The translations under genes and the position numbers were made by a program. Positions 8,636 to 17,967 of a DNA stretch of 51,775 bases are shown here, in pieces. The notes under the pieces are model-generated. The model did not search any database, had not been told where the DNA came from, and saw nothing but the letters and a program-made list of their open reading frames with translations. The DNA comes from Candidatus Proximibacter danicus (GTDB lineage: Bacteria > Pseudomonadota > Gammaproteobacteria > Burkholderiales > Rhodocyclaceae), in NCBI GenBank assembly GCA_016710885.1, contig JADJUC010000015.1:1-51775 (forward strand), read 5' to 3'. The stretch's first letter is position 1; every line of letters starts with the position of its first letter.

Positions 8636-9649
8636 ATGGACCGTTCCTCCCTGCCGGATCTCGTTTGTCCGGCTGGCAGCCTGCCTGCCCTGAAGGCAGC
8701 CGTCGACAATGGTGCCGATGCTGTTTACCTCGGTTTCAAGAACGATACCAATGCCCGCAACTTTGCCGGCCTGAATTTCGACGAGAAATCGATGGTTGAG
8801 GGTATTCGCTATGCCCACGACAAGGGCTGTGAAATCCTGATGGCAATCAACACCTTTCCGCAAGCCGGTCGCGTCGATGATTGGCGCAACGCTGTCGATA
8901 CGGCCGCCGGTTTCGGGGTGGATGCGATCATTCTTGCCGATGTCGGCTTGCTTGACTATGCCAGCAAGCGCCATCCCAACCAGCGTTTGCACCTGTCGGT
9001 GCAAGGCTCGGCGACCAGTTACGAAGCGATCAATTTTGCCCACCGCGAGTTCGGTGTGCGCCGGGCGGTGCTGCCACGGGTGCTGACGCTGGCGCAGGTT
9101 GAGCACGTCATCAAGAACACGCCGGTCGAGATCGAGGTTTTCGGTTTTGGCAGTCTGTGCGTGATGAATGAGGGGCGCTGCTGGCTGTCCTCCTATGCCT
9201 GCGGCGAATCACCGAACACTGTGGGTGCTTGCTCACCCGCCAAGTACGTCAAATGGGACAAGCAGCCCGGCCAGATGGAAACGCGTCTGAACGGCATCCT
9301 GATTGATCGTTTTGCCGACAACGAGCCGGCAGGCTACCCGACCCTGTGCAAGGGCCGTTTCGAGGTACAGGGCGAAACCTATTACGCGCTGGAAGAGCCG
9401 ACCAGCCTGAACGTGCTGGAGATCCTGCCGGAGATCATCAAGATCGGCGTCAAGGCGATCAAGGTGGAGGGGCGTCAGCGTAGCCCGGCCTATGTCACCC
9501 AGGTAACGCGTACGCTGCGTGCCGCGCTGGATGCGCTCACCAACGAGCGTGAGCGCTACCACGTCAAACCCAACTGGCAAGCCGAGTTGTCCAAGGTGTC
9601 GGAAGGCAACCAGGCAACGCTGGGCGCCTACAACCGCCCGTGGCGGTGA
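8636..9649 (+). CDS. ubiU: UbiU, O2-independent ubiquinone hydroxylation protein (U32 family)
   Basis: Peptidase-U32-family protein which, with UbiV, hydroxylates the ubiquinone ring without oxygen. It opens with LVCPAGSLPALKAAVDNGADAVYLG, the family start. The four cysteines expected for the 4Fe-4S cluster are visible: two in SLCVMNEGRC, then one in YACGES or GACSP, and one in YPTLCKGRF. E-G-R-Q-R-S-P closes the core. At 337 residues it has the usual length. It heads the ubiU-ubiV-ubiT operon behind an FNR-type promoter, which agrees with a low-oxygen role. Confidence 0.95.
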   Translation: MDRSSLPDLVCPAGSLPALKAAVDNGADAVYLGFKNDTNARNFAGLNFDEKSMVEGIRYAHDKGCEILMAINTFPQAGRVDDWRNAVDTAAGFGVDAIILADVGLLDYASKRHPNQRLHLSVQGSATSYEAINFAHREFGVRRAVLPRVLTLAQVEHVIKNTPVEIEVFGFGSLCVMNEGRCWLSSYACGESPNTVGACSPAKYVKWDKQPGQMETRLNGILIDRFADNEPAGYPTLCKGRFEVQGETYYALEEPTSLNVLEILPEIIKIGVKAIKVEGRQRSPAYVTQVTRTLRAALDALTNERERYHVKPNWQAELSKVSEGNQATLGAYNRPWR

Positions 9650-9655
9650 TATTCA

Positions 9656-9732
9656 TTAACCACAGAGACGCAGAGGCACAGAGAAAATCGATGGTGTGCC
9701 TTTCCTCTGTGTCTCTGTGCCTCTGTGGTGAA
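9656..9732 (+). repeat. ACAGAG palindromic repeat, copy 1 (ubiU-ubiV gap)
   Basis: Imperfect inverted repeat with arms of about 28 bases. The left arm starts TTAACCACAGAG and holds three ACAGAG-like units spaced by 8 bases; the right arm is the near-complement, ending CTCTGTGGTGAA. The centre is GAGAAAATC and about 20 unpaired bases. It fills the gap between ubiU and ubiV (6 bases after the stop). The GAAGGG at 9730-9735, at the hairpin's foot, is the ribosome site of ubiV, 8 bases from its ATG. Confidence 0.9.
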
Positions 9733-9743
9733 GGGTTTTTGTT

Positions 9744-10661
9744 ATGAAGTTGGCTCTGGGCCCCCTGCTCTATTTCTGGCCGAAACACGAAGTCATGGAG
9801 TTCTACGCCGAGATGGCGCAGAACGAAGCGATCGACATCATTTATGTTGGCGAGGTGGTCTGTTCCCGCCGGCAGCAATTGCGCACCGCCGACTGGGTCG
9901 GACTGGCCCGTGACCTGACCGATGCCGGCAAGGAGGTCGTGGTTTCGGCGCAGGCCCTGCTGGAGTCCGAGAGCGATCTCAAGGCCATGCGGCGCCTGAT
10001 CGACGAGCTGACGGAGAATCCGGGTTGCAGCGTCGAGGCCAACGATCTCGGGGCGATCAATCTGGTGCAGGGCGGCAAACCCTTTGTTGCCGGGCCGCAC
10101 CTCAATATTTACAACGAGGCCACCCTGGCCAGCTACGCCCGGTATGGCATGAAACGCTGGGTACCGCCGCTGGAAGCCACGCGCACGCTGATCGAAACCA
10201 TCCACACCTCGCGCCCACAAGGGGTGGAGACTGAAGTATTTGTTTTCGGCAAGCTGCCGCTGGCGTTTTCGGCCCGCTGCTTTACGGCCCGCCACTACAA
10301 CCTGAACAAGGATGACTGTCAGTTCAAGTGCCTCGACCATCCTGAAGGCATGACGCTGAAAACCCGCGAGGGGCAGAGCTTCCTGTGCATCAACGGCATT
10401 CAGACCATGTCAGCCCAGAGCTACAACCTGCTCGGCGAGGTGCCGACGATGCGCGAGATGGGCATCGACATCATTCGTATCAGCCCGCAGCCGCGCTACA
10501 CTGGTGAAATCGTTGCGGCCTTCGACGCCGCACGCCGGGGTCAGCCGGCAACGGCCAATGCCGACTGGAACAGCGAAGGGCTGGTGGATGGTTACTGGTT
10601 CGGCGATGCCGGTATTGTTCAGCACCATGGTGAAGCCATGGCGACACTTCAAGGAGCATGA
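9744..10661 (+). CDS. ubiV: UbiV, O2-independent ubiquinone hydroxylation protein (U32 family)
   Basis: Partner of UbiU in anaerobic ubiquinone synthesis. 305 residues starting MKLALGPLLYFWPK. The expected iron-sulfur ligands are present: a Cys in GEVVCSRRQ near the N-terminus and the trio in ARCFTARHYNLNKDDCQFKC (C-x12-C-x3-C). The C-terminal part (GIDIIRISPQ) is typical. It follows ubiU across palindromic repeat copy 1, which supplies its ribosome site, and its TGA overlaps the first possible ATG of ubiT. Confidence 0.95.
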   Translation: MKLALGPLLYFWPKHEVMEFYAEMAQNEAIDIIYVGEVVCSRRQQLRTADWVGLARDLTDAGKEVVVSAQALLESESDLKAMRRLIDELTENPGCSVEANDLGAINLVQGGKPFVAGPHLNIYNEATLASYARYGMKRWVPPLEATRTLIETIHTSRPQGVETEVFVFGKLPLAFSARCFTARHYNLNKDDCQFKCLDHPEGMTLKTREGQSFLCINGIQTMSAQSYNLLGEVPTMREMGIDIIRISPQPRYTGEIVAAFDAARRGQPATANADWNSEGLVDGYWFGDAGIVQHHGEAMATLQGA

Positions 10662-10663
10662 AG

Positions 10664-11128
10664 ATGAATCAGGGTTTTACCATTCCCAAGTTCCAGCTCC
10701 CGGGCTTCGTCGCCCGCCTCGGCCATAAGCTGCCACAGTGGCCGCATGCCGTGGCCCTGACCACCGCGCTCAATGCCGCCGTGAAAATGAAGCTGTTGCC
10801 GGAAGACAGTCTCGCTGCGTTCGATGGCAAGACCTTCCTGGTCCAGGTGCTCGATACCGGCGGCCAGGCGGCATTTACCTACCGCGGCGGGTTTTTTCGC
10901 CCGCTGTGGAATCCGGTCGGTGCTCCCGATCTTGCTTTCCGTGCCAACCTCTCGGCTTTCCTGCAGGTGGCTTCGCGTCAGGAAGACCCGGACACGCTGT
11001 TCTTCAATCGTGAACTTTCGATCGAGGGAGACACCGAGCTTGGCCTGATAGTCAAGAACATGCTCGACGCGATTGAACTGCCGCAACTGCCGAAATTTCC
11101 GCTGAGCCTGCCCTTCGGCCAGCGTTGA
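10664..11128 (+). CDS. ubiT: UbiT, SCP2-domain accessory factor of anaerobic ubiquinone synthesis
   Basis: 154-residue SCP2 (sterol-carrier) domain protein, the lipid-binding third member of the UbiTUV set, thought to present the quinone precursor to UbiUV. Core features are the amphipathic start (FVARLGHKLPQWPH), F-D-G-K-T-F-L-V and the C-terminal ELGLIVKNMLDAIEL. The AAGGAG at 10651-10656 is only one base from the ATG at 10658, which overlaps the ubiV stop, but seven from the ATG at 10664, so 10664 is preferred. No obvious terminator follows. Confidence 0.88.
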   Translation: MNQGFTIPKFQLPGFVARLGHKLPQWPHAVALTTALNAAVKMKLLPEDSLAAFDGKTFLVQVLDTGGQAAFTYRGGFFRPLWNPVGAPDLAFRANLSAFLQVASRQEDPDTLFFNRELSIEGDTELGLIVKNMLDAIELPQLPKFPLSLPFGQR

Positions 11129-11144
11129 CTGCCGTGCCGGCGAC

Positions 11145-11503
11145 TTAACTGGCTGCCCTTGGGTTGATGAAGGCAGTAAAGGTCCCCGTGTCGAGAAAAC
11201 TGACCTCGGGGAGTTCATTGGCCGGCGCAAGCAGGTCGTTGATCTGCTGGTACTGAACCAGTAAAACTCGCGGACAACGTCAAAGACGACGATTCCTTCG
11301 GCCAGCAGCTTGTCTTCTGCGGCGGCGACCACGGCCTTGGCCTTCTTGCAGGCAGCATCGCGATCCATGTCGGCGACAAACAGCCGGAAGTGTCGTGAGA
11401 ATCCCGCCGCTTCCATATTCAGCGAGATTTCTTCCCAGATTCGCCGGCAGGTCTGCACGCCGTGGCGCTCGTAGTCGAGATTGATGATGACGGCACTTTT
11501 CAT
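11145..11503 (-). CDS. conserved hypothetical protein, frameshifted
   Basis: Protein of about 119 residues beginning MKSAVIINLDYERHGVQ, with a Cys-containing helix (RRIWEEISLNMEAAGF). After VREFYWF the frame breaks near 11258-11262. The continuation in another frame reads QYQQINDLLAPANELPEVSF and ends FINPRAAS. One missing C in TGGTTCAGTACCAG (TTC-CAG) restores it, so the break is likely error. I do not recognise the family. It is convergent with ubiT. Confidence 0.6.
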
Positions 11504-11737
11504 GAGGTTCTTCTCTCGGGCGGTGATGTCCGGTGAACGGCGTTGTGCCAGTTCCAAGTTCTGGCGGCGCAGCAATGGCACGTAATGTTGAGCGCCGCTT
11601 GTCCCGCCATATCCACCGATAGTCCAGCGACGGAGCCTCTATCAGCCAACGCTGATTTGGCCTTTGACGACGCGTATCTTGCCCAGCACGACGCGATCAC
11701 CGCTTCGGTGGTTGTCGGCGTGCTGTTCGCTGCTGCG
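11504..11737. other. Unassigned stretch between two minus-strand genes
   Basis: 234 bases with no convincing gene. Short reading frames exist on both strands but none has a ribosome site, recognisable motif or consistent codon use. Because the neighbouring hypothetical gene is frameshifted, a small minus-strand gene broken by errors cannot be excluded. No repeat or hairpin stands out. Confidence 0.4.
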
Positions 11738-12115
11738 TCAGCTTCGGCCCCGGTTCAGTAAATCCTTAAGATTGGCAAAGGGCTGAGCCGTGGCATGGCC
11801 CGTGCCGGGGGCGTCGGCCGCGCCGGCAAGTCGCGCTGCCTCGGCATCGAGTTCCCGTGCATGTTCGTTGTCGTGGCAATAGAGGCAGAGCAATTCCCAG
11901 TTGCTGCCATCGGCCGGGTTGTTGTCGTGGTTGTGATCCTTGTGATGCACCGTCAGCTCGCGCAGATTGTCGCGGGTAAATGTGCGGGCACAGCGGCCGC
12001 AAATCCACGGGTATATCTTGAGGGCGCGTTCGCGGTAGCCGGCTTCGCGAGACTGTCGGTCACGCAATGCTGCGGCAATTACCCGATCGGTGTGGGCGCG
12101 CTTGGCGTCATTCAT
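11738..12115 (-). CDS. yajD: HNH-family protein, YajD type
   Basis: 125-residue small HNH endonuclease-fold protein. The zinc-binding pair CGRC (residues about 39-42), the HNH core LTVHHKDHNHDNNPADGSNWELLC and the second pair CLYCHDNEH are all present, with the ending FANLKDLL seen in YajD proteins. The physiological substrate of YajD is not established. Its ATG overlaps the stop of the upstream hydrolase gene, suggesting cotranscription with the hydrolase and phosphodiesterase genes. Confidence 0.85.
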   Translation of the reverse strand: MNDAKRAHTDRVIAAALRDRQSREAGYRERALKIYPWICGRCARTFTRDNLRELTVHHKDHNHDNNPADGSNWELLCLYCHDNEHARELDAEAARLAGAADAPGTGHATAQPFANLKDLLNRGRS

Positions 12116-13334
12116 GCTCTTCTTCCTTCAACCAGGTTTCTATTTGTGCATAGACCCTTGGCTCGGTGACAAGTGCCATGTGCCCGATGCCGCCTAGCCG
12201 GGTGCTCTTGACGTTGCCGGCAATCGGGTGCGTGGTGGCGCTGCCGAGGGTGACGAGGCCGTCGCCGAACCATTCGGCCAAGGGGTGATCGATGTCGTCG
12301 GTGAGGGTGCTGCCGAGAAAACGCAGGGCGATGCCGTGCGGCGCTGCCGGGTCATCGGTGTTCGCGCCCGGGCCATGGCGCAGATCCTTGATGCCTTGGC
12401 TACGGGTGGCGGCGATCTTGCCGAGCGGTGCGGTGATGTCGCTCAGTTGCAGTGCCGTGTGCGCTGCGTGCCCGAGCTTTTCCCACGGCGAGCCGAGGTG
12501 CGGCGAGCCGAGGCAGATCAGCATGCGCGTGAGTTGTGGCCAGACCAGCCCGCCGGCCGCAGCTTGTTCGCAGGCGTTGCGCGCGATCAAACCGCCCATG
12601 CTGTGGCCGATCAGCAGCAGTTCCTCGACCGGCTCCGGCCACGTTGCGACTAGTTGCTCGAGGAGGATGGCCAACCGGGTGCCGTTGTCGGCAATCGGCA
12701 GGCCGGTGTTGTAGCGGAGGTAGAGCGGCGTATGGCCGAATGCTGATTCTGCCTGCAGCTGGGTGCCGAAGTCGATGGCGGTCGCGCCGTTGTCGCCAGG
12801 CAGACATTTCCAGCAATGCTCGTCGAAGGCCAGACCATGAATGAAAACGCAGAGGCGGTGGCCAGCATCCGGAAAGGCGGCGCGCAGCGAAGTACTGTCG
12901 AGTGGAATTTCGCGCCCGTCGACATAAATCCCCATGGCAATGGCCAGCACGTTGTTGCTGCCGTCCAGATGGTCGCCGAAGGCCGCATTCAGTGCGCTGC
13001 GTATTGTGCTGGCGGCGCGGCTGGGAGGGCCGTCGCCCTCCGGCAGGGTGCGTTCGATCAGTGCCGCTGCACCAAGCACCCCGCCGGTGCCGTGGTGAAT
13101 GGCTGCATAGACTCCGCCAGCGATGGCGTCGTGCATCGCCTGGGCGAATGCCGCCGGGCCGGAAATTACGGGGATACGGGTCAACACGTCGAAGGATTTT
13201 CCGGCAATGGCCCGATGCATTTCCTGGACGCGGGCCGTCGTTTCCTGGACGGCAACGCGAGCGGCGTCGCTGTAACCGGTACCAGGAGGTGTCGGCACGG
13301 GGGCTGTCGGCGGCTTCTTTTTGCTTCGTTTCAT
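12108..13334 (-). CDS. alpha/beta hydrolase (lipase/esterase-like)
   Basis: 408-residue serine hydrolase. The N-terminal 150 residues are Ala-rich and helical, without a signal peptide. The hydrolase fold begins at LCVFIHGLAFDEHCW (oxyanion HG) and the nucleophile elbow is LIGHSMGGLIA. An Asp and the His in GGIGHMALV are candidates for the rest of the triad. The start at 13334 (MKRSKKK) is chosen over the longer frame to 13397, which would overlap the upstream phosphodiesterase by 56 bases; at 13334 the gap is 7 bases. Substrate unknown; the GSPHLGSPWE stretch is typical of PGAP1/lipase-like enzymes. Confidence 0.8.
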   Translation of the reverse strand: MKRSKKKPPTAPVPTPPGTGYSDAARVAVQETTARVQEMHRAIAGKSFDVLTRIPVISGPAAFAQAMHDAIAGGVYAAIHHGTGGVLGAAALIERTLPEGDGPPSRAASTIRSALNAAFGDHLDGSNNVLAIAMGIYVDGREIPLDSTSLRAAFPDAGHRLCVFIHGLAFDEHCWKCLPGDNGATAIDFGTQLQAESAFGHTPLYLRYNTGLPIADNGTRLAILLEQLVATWPEPVEELLLIGHSMGGLIARNACEQAAAGGLVWPQLTRMLICLGSPHLGSPWEKLGHAAHTALQLSDITAPLGKIAATRSQGIKDLRHGPGANTDDPAAPHGIALRFLGSTLTDDIDHPLAEWFGDGLVTLGSATTHPIAGNVKSTRLGGIGHMALVTEPRVYAQIETWLKEEEHE

Positions 13335-13341
13335 TTCGGCC

Positions 13342-14511
13342 TCACAGTTGGAGCGTGACCAGGGGAACCCACATTTCCTCTGCGGAAACGCCTCCATGCA
13401 CGCCGAGGATGCGGTGCGGGTGTTCGCCTTTCAGCGTGTCCTTGATTGACCAGTTTTCCTGCATGACCAGCGCAAAATCTCCGATCCGCGACGCCAGCTT
13501 GGCATGTGCCGGCGCCGGCCCGAACCAGTTGCCACCAAGCAGCCGCTGGCGGGAAACAATTTCCGCGCGAGCGCCTAGCCGGGCACGGGCGCAGCGTTCG
13601 AAATCGGCTTCGGCACCGGGTTTCAGATAGCACCAGGCCACGCGCTGCTCGCCGCAGAGCGGGCGCGCCAGCATGTCGGCGAGTTCGGGGTGATCTTCCA
13701 GCTGAATGACGCGGTCACCGGGAGAGTTGATGAAGCCGTGGTCAGCGGTGACGAGCATTTGCGTGTCGCTGCCGCGCACCGTTTCGCACATCGCATCGAA
13801 ACCGGTGCAAAACCTTTCCAGCGTTGCACGAACTTCCTTGCTGTCGATGCCAAAGCGATGCGCCGTGCTGTCGAGCGTTGGCCAGTAGGCGTAGATGTAT
13901 TTTCGGCCGGGTATTTGCAAGAGCCCGCTCAGGGTGTCAAAGAGGCCATCAAGGTCGGCATAGGCCAGCGTGTCGGCGCCACGGGCGTGCCAGGCATTGA
14001 ACGGGCTGAAGGCGATTTCCTGGGGTGAGAGCACCCAGGCCGGGCGATGCATGCCGCCGTAGATCGATGCGTGATCGAACAGCTTGGCCGGCAGGGATTC
14101 CGCCGCTTCCTTGAAGGGCGTCCCGACACGAGGCTTCAGCGGCAGGACGGCGGTGACTGCCTGTAGCTCGTCCAGCCACATGTGCCAGCCGGTCAGTGCG
14201 TGCCGGGCCGGCAGCAGTCCGGTCATGAAGGTCGGGATGGCGGTGGCGGTGGTTGACGGGAAGACCGAGGTCAGACGCTTGCCGGCATGTTGCCGCAATT
14301 TGCCGATGCCACAGGATTCGAGCAAGCCGGCTCCCATGCCATCCACCACGAAAAGTACGATGTTGCGTGCGCGGGAGAGCGTGCGGCTATCCAACCCAAA
14401 GCGAGGGTCTAGCGGCTGTTGTTCGAGGGCTGACGCGCCGCAGGCATCGGCAACCGAGCGCATCAGGTTGGCGATGCTACCGCCAGCGTAATCGGGAAGC
14501 AGGGCACTCAT
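13342..14511 (-). CDS. alkaline phosphatase-superfamily phosphodiesterase
   Basis: 389-residue member of the nucleotide pyrophosphatase/phosphodiesterase group. Metal and nucleophile motifs are visible in order: VLFVVDGMG (first metal Asp), VFPSTTATAIPTFMTG (catalytic Thr), YWPTLDSTAHRFG (metal Asp and His), VTADHGFI (metal Asp-His) and GVHGGVSAEEMWVPL (last His). No signal peptide is evident. Substrate uncertain. It is the first gene of a three-gene minus-strand unit with the hydrolase and HNH genes. Confidence 0.85.
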   Translation of the reverse strand: MSALLPDYAGGSIANLMRSVADACGASALEQQPLDPRFGLDSRTLSRARNIVLFVVDGMGAGLLESCGIGKLRQHAGKRLTSVFPSTTATAIPTFMTGLLPARHALTGWHMWLDELQAVTAVLPLKPRVGTPFKEAAESLPAKLFDHASIYGGMHRPAWVLSPQEIAFSPFNAWHARGADTLAYADLDGLFDTLSGLLQIPGRKYIYAYWPTLDSTAHRFGIDSKEVRATLERFCTGFDAMCETVRGSDTQMLVTADHGFINSPGDRVIQLEDHPELADMLARPLCGEQRVAWCYLKPGAEADFERCARARLGARAEIVSRQRLLGGNWFGPAPAHAKLASRIGDFALVMQENWSIKDTLKGEHPHRILGVHGGVSAEEMWVPLVTLQL

Positions 14512-14532
14512 CTGTTCAGGTTACACCAAATG

Positions 14533-14558
14533 AAAACGAGGGCCGTAGCCCCCGTTTC
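14533..14558 (-). terminator. Probable intrinsic terminator after phaC
   Basis: On the minus strand a 10-bp stem AAACGGGGGC / GCCCTCGTTT (one G-U pair) with a TACG loop, ending in TTTTC, lies 23 bases past the phaC stop. The T-run is short, so termination strength is uncertain. Confidence 0.5.
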
Positions 14559-14580
14559 CTGCGCTGCAGCTCTAGTCGAA

Positions 14581-16396
14581 TTACTTGTCTTTTTTCTGCG
14601 TATCGAGGCGGAATTTGACAAACGAACCGGGGGCTTCTTCCAGTACTGGCAAGCTGCCAGCGCCCGGCTTGCGGGCCGGCACCTTCTTCTCGCCGTTGGC
14701 CTGCGCGAGCAGCCATTGCTGCCAGTCGCTCCACCACGAACCGGGGTTCTGGGTGGCGCCAGCGAGGAAGTCGTCCGCCGTTTCCGGCAGTGTCGTTGGT
14801 CCAGTAGCCATATTTGTTGGCGGCTGGCGGGTTGACGATGCCGGCGATGTGGCCGGAGCCGCCGAGTACGAACTTGACCGGGCCGGAAGGCAGCAGTGCA
14901 CCCTTGTAGGTGCTCTTCCACGGCGCGATGTGGTCTTCCACCGTCGAGATGAAGTAGCACGGTGTCTTGACCTTGGAAATATCGATCTTGACGCCGGCAA
15001 CCTCAATGCCACCTGGCTGCTGCAGCTTGTTGCCGAGGTACATGTTGCGCAGGTAGAAACTGTGCATGGCGTACGGCATGCGTGTCGAGTCGCTGTTCCA
15101 GTAGAGCAGGTCGAACGGGAACGGATCCTTGCCCATCAGATAGTTGTTCACCACGAAGGACCAGATCAGGTCGTTGGCGCGCAGCATGTTGAAGGTGCTG
15201 GCCATTTCCGAGCCTTCGAGGTAGCCGCGCTCGGCCATCTTCTTTTCCAGCGCATCGACCGTCGGTTCGTCGAGGAAGACGCCCAGTTCGCCCGGCTCGG
15301 AGAAATCGAGCATGGTGGTGAAGAAGGTGGCGGAATTGACCCGCTTGTCCTTCTTGGCGGCCATGTAGGCCAGCGTCGTCATCAGCAGCGTACCGCCGAG
15401 GCAATAGGCGGCGACGTTCAGTTCCTTCTCGCCGGTGGCCTGTTCGACGGCGTTGATTGCTGCCAGCGAGCCTTCCAGCACGTAGTCTTCGAAGCTCTTG
15501 TGCGCCAGCGACTCGTCCGGATTCACCCAGCTCATGATGAAGGTGGTGTGGCCCTGGTCCGTCGCCCACTTGACCATCGAGTTCTTGTCCCGCAGATCAA
15601 GGATGTAGTACTTGTTGATCCATGGTGGCACGATCAAGAGCGGCTTCTTGTACTGGTCCTTGGTGGCCGGATCATATTGGATCAGCTGGATCAGTTCGTT
15701 CTGGAAAACGACCTTGCCCGGCGTGGTCGCAACGTTCTTGCCCATCTCGAAGGCCGTGGTGTCGGTCATGCGGATGCGCAACTGGCCATCGCCCTGCTCG
15801 ACGTCGTGCAGCAGGTTGTTGAGGCCTTTGACCAGGTTCTGGCCGTGCGACTTGACCGTCTCGCGGAAAACTTCCGGATTGGTCAGTGCAAAGTTCGACG
15901 GCGACAGTGCATCGATGTACTGGCGCGTGAAGAAGTTGATCTTGGTCTGGGTAGTGCCGTCGAGGCCTTCGACATCCGACACGGTGTCGTGCAGGTGGCG
16001 CGCGGCGATCAGGTAGGACTGCTTGATGTAGTCGAAGAGGAAGTGCTGCTCCCAGTCCTCGTCCTTGAAACGCTTGTCGCCCTTGTCGGGGGCCGCCGTC
16101 GGGTTCATCGGCATGCCGAACATCTTGAGCGTCGAACCCTGCCACAGCGAGAAATAGTCCCACATCATGTTCATCTGCGTCTGCGCCAGCTTGTAGGGGT
16201 TGGCGAGCAGGCGGGAAGAGAGGTCCATGTAAGCCTTGGCGACACCCATTTCGTCGGAGGGGGTGGAGACGCCTTCCTTGGCCTTCTTCTCCATGAACTG
16301 GGTGAGCAGGCGCGAGGAGCGCTGGGCAACCTCGGCGTAGGTCTTGGCTACATCGGCCGGATTGGGCAGGGATTTGTTTTGTTCTGCTTGCGACAT
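14581..16396 (-). CDS. phaC: Class I poly(3-hydroxyalkanoate) synthase PhaC (one frameshift)
   Basis: Polymerises (R)-3-hydroxyacyl-CoA into PHA storage granules. The N-terminal helical domain is followed by the alpha/beta hydrolase core. The lipase-like box AYCLGG carries the catalytic Cys (C332). The Asp in STVEDHIAPW and the His in GGSGHIAGI complete the triad. The frame breaks at about 14793-14800 after YGYWTND; dropping one base gives LPETADDFLAGATQNPGSWW and a normal end at QKKDK, 604 residues. Uncorrected, the protein reads through to 14516 with a nonsense tail. A sequence error is most likely. Confidence 0.95.
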
Positions 16397-16427
16397 GTAA
16401 AGCTCCCGTTGAGGTGTTTAATCCCAC

Positions 16428-17453
16428 TTACTTCCGCCAATAACGGATCACGCCATCGGCGCCGTCTTTGTGGACGAGCCTGCCGGCATATTCAAGTCGG
16501 TTGAGATGGGCAATCGCTTCCCCCATCGCGAACATCACCTGGTGGGTGTCGAGTTCGCGTGGGAACAGTGTTGCCAGCAAATCAGCCGCGCTGCGCGGTT
16601 CTGTACAAGCATCCTCCAGAACCCGCAACCGCTCCTCATGGTGTGCATGCTGCGCCGCCACTCTGTTGTGAATGCCCACGAAGGGCAAACCGTGCGAGGG
16701 GAGCACGAGTGTCTCTGCCGGTAGTTCGCGATCCCGATCCAGAGAGTCGAGGTATTGCGCGAGAGAGTCTGCACCGGGGGTGACTGCGAAGACACTGATA
16801 TTTGTCGAAATTTTCGGCAACAGCATGTCACCCGAAATTAACACGTCTGCCTCTGCGCAGTAAAGCGAAGCATGCTCCGGCGAGTGTCCGTATCCGACAC
16901 GAACTTGCCACAATTTGCCATTGATCGGGAAAAGATCCCCTTCGAACATGCGGAAATAGGTGTGCGGCAGGGCTGGCACGCCCCGGGCATAGCTGTTCGA
17001 GCGCTTCTCCAGCGCAGCAAGGCGCTCGGCATCGAGCCCGTGGCGGACGAACTGGCGCAGCATCGGCGGGGTGCCGTGGCCGCTCGATTCGTGGAAAACG
17101 GCGTGGGCGGTCAGGTATTCTGCCGCCGTCATCCACACCGGCGCACCGGTCTTTTCCTGCAACCATTGCGCCAGGCCGACGTGATCAGGGTGGAAGTGGG
17201 TGACGATGATGCGTTTTACCGGTGCCGTCAGGCGGCCAAGAATGGTCTCCCAGGCGGCGCGGACATCGTCCAGCCCGTAGCCGGTGTCGACGATGGTCCA
17301 GGAGGGCTGGCCGTCATGTTCGTCCTCCAGCAGCCACAGGTTGATATGGTTGAGGGCGAAGGGCAGCGGCATGCGCAGCCAGTGGATGCCGGGGGCGACT
17401 TCGGTCAGTTCGCCGGGAGCGGGTGGGGTGTCAAAGGGGAAGTCGAGCAACAT
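16428..17453 (-). CDS. MBL-fold metallo-hydrolase
   Basis: 341-residue metallo-beta-lactamase-fold hydrolase. The metal site THFHPDHVGLAQWL (HxHxDH) lies near residue 84, further ligands are in GYGHSPEHAS and SGDMLLP, and a last His is in VLPSHGLPF. A C-terminal helical domain of about 70 residues (FAMGEAIAHLNRLEYAGRL) resembles the winged-helix end seen in LACTB2-like hydrolases. It is divergent from liuR across 64 bases and could share control with the liu cluster as an acyl-thioester or similar hydrolase, but this is inference. Confidence 0.8.
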   Translation of the reverse strand: MLLDFPFDTPPAPGELTEVAPGIHWLRMPLPFALNHINLWLLEDEHDGQPSWTIVDTGYGLDDVRAAWETILGRLTAPVKRIIVTHFHPDHVGLAQWLQEKTGAPVWMTAAEYLTAHAVFHESSGHGTPPMLRQFVRHGLDAERLAALEKRSNSYARGVPALPHTYFRMFEGDLFPINGKLWQVRVGYGHSPEHASLYCAEADVLISGDMLLPKISTNISVFAVTPGADSLAQYLDSLDRDRELPAETLVLPSHGLPFVGIHNRVAAQHAHHEERLRVLEDACTEPRSAADLLATLFPRELDTHQVMFAMGEAIAHLNRLEYAGRLVHKDGADGVIRYWRK

Positions 17454-17517
17454 ACGGTAGGGTATTGAAAATTGTCCGGGTTTGGATTAACGTAGGCACT
17501 ATAACATTCGCTGGCGT

Positions 17518-17967
17518 ATGGAAAAGACAACACCAATGCCTCAGGGTTCCGACGATAACCGCACTTTCTCGATCACCGACCTCGCCCGCGAGTTCGACAT
17601 CACCCCGCGCACGATCCGCTTCTGGGAGGATCAGGGGCTGCTGTTCCCGCGCCGCGAGGGGCAGACGCGCGTCTTCTCGCGCCGTGACCGGACCCGCCTC
17701 AAGCTGGCCCTGCGTGGCAAGCGCCTCGGCCTGAGCTTGCCCCGCATCCGGGAAATGATCGACATGTACGACACCGCCCGCGACGAAAGTTCGCAGCTAG
17801 TGAAGTTCCTTGACGTGCTGGCCGAGCGCCGGGCCGCCTACGAGCGGCAGCGCGAGGATATCGAGGCAGTGCTTGAAGAAATTGCCGATTTCGAGCAGGT
17901 CTGTCGCGAATTGCTGGCGAAGGAGGACGCCGTCGGCAATCCTGAAGCAAAAAATTTCGCCGGTTAG
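17518..17967 (+). CDS. liuR: LiuR, MerR-family regulator of branched-chain amino acid degradation
   Basis: 149 residues. The MerR helix-turn-helix and wing cover residues 16-85: FSITDLAREFDITPRTIRFW, then EDQGLLFPRREGQTRVFSRRDR. A dimerisation coiled coil follows (LVKFLDVLAERRAAYERQ). Proteins of this type control leucine/isovalerate (liu) genes in proteobacteria. The position directly before the liu cluster, with a tandem ACGT operator 1 base past its stop codon, supports the assignment. A second in-frame Met (MPQGS) is six codons downstream, and the choice between them is open. A -10-like TATAAC lies at 17500-17505. Confidence 0.85.
   Translation: MEKTTPMPQGSDDNRTFSITDLAREFDITPRTIRFWEDQGLLFPRREGQTRVFSRRDRTRLKLALRGKRLGLSLPRIREMIDMYDTARDESSQLVKFLDVLAERRAAYERQREDIEAVLEEIADFEQVCRELLAKEDAVGNPEAKNFAG

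Noticed and set aside
9744..11128. Peptidase function for the U32 proteins
   Set aside because: Although the family is named peptidase U32, the Cys patterns and the ubiT neighbour identify UbiU/UbiV, which act in quinone synthesis.
14585..16504. A 639-residue plus-strand open frame
   Set aside because: It is antisense to phaC throughout, with no recognisable domain and typical high-GC shadow composition.
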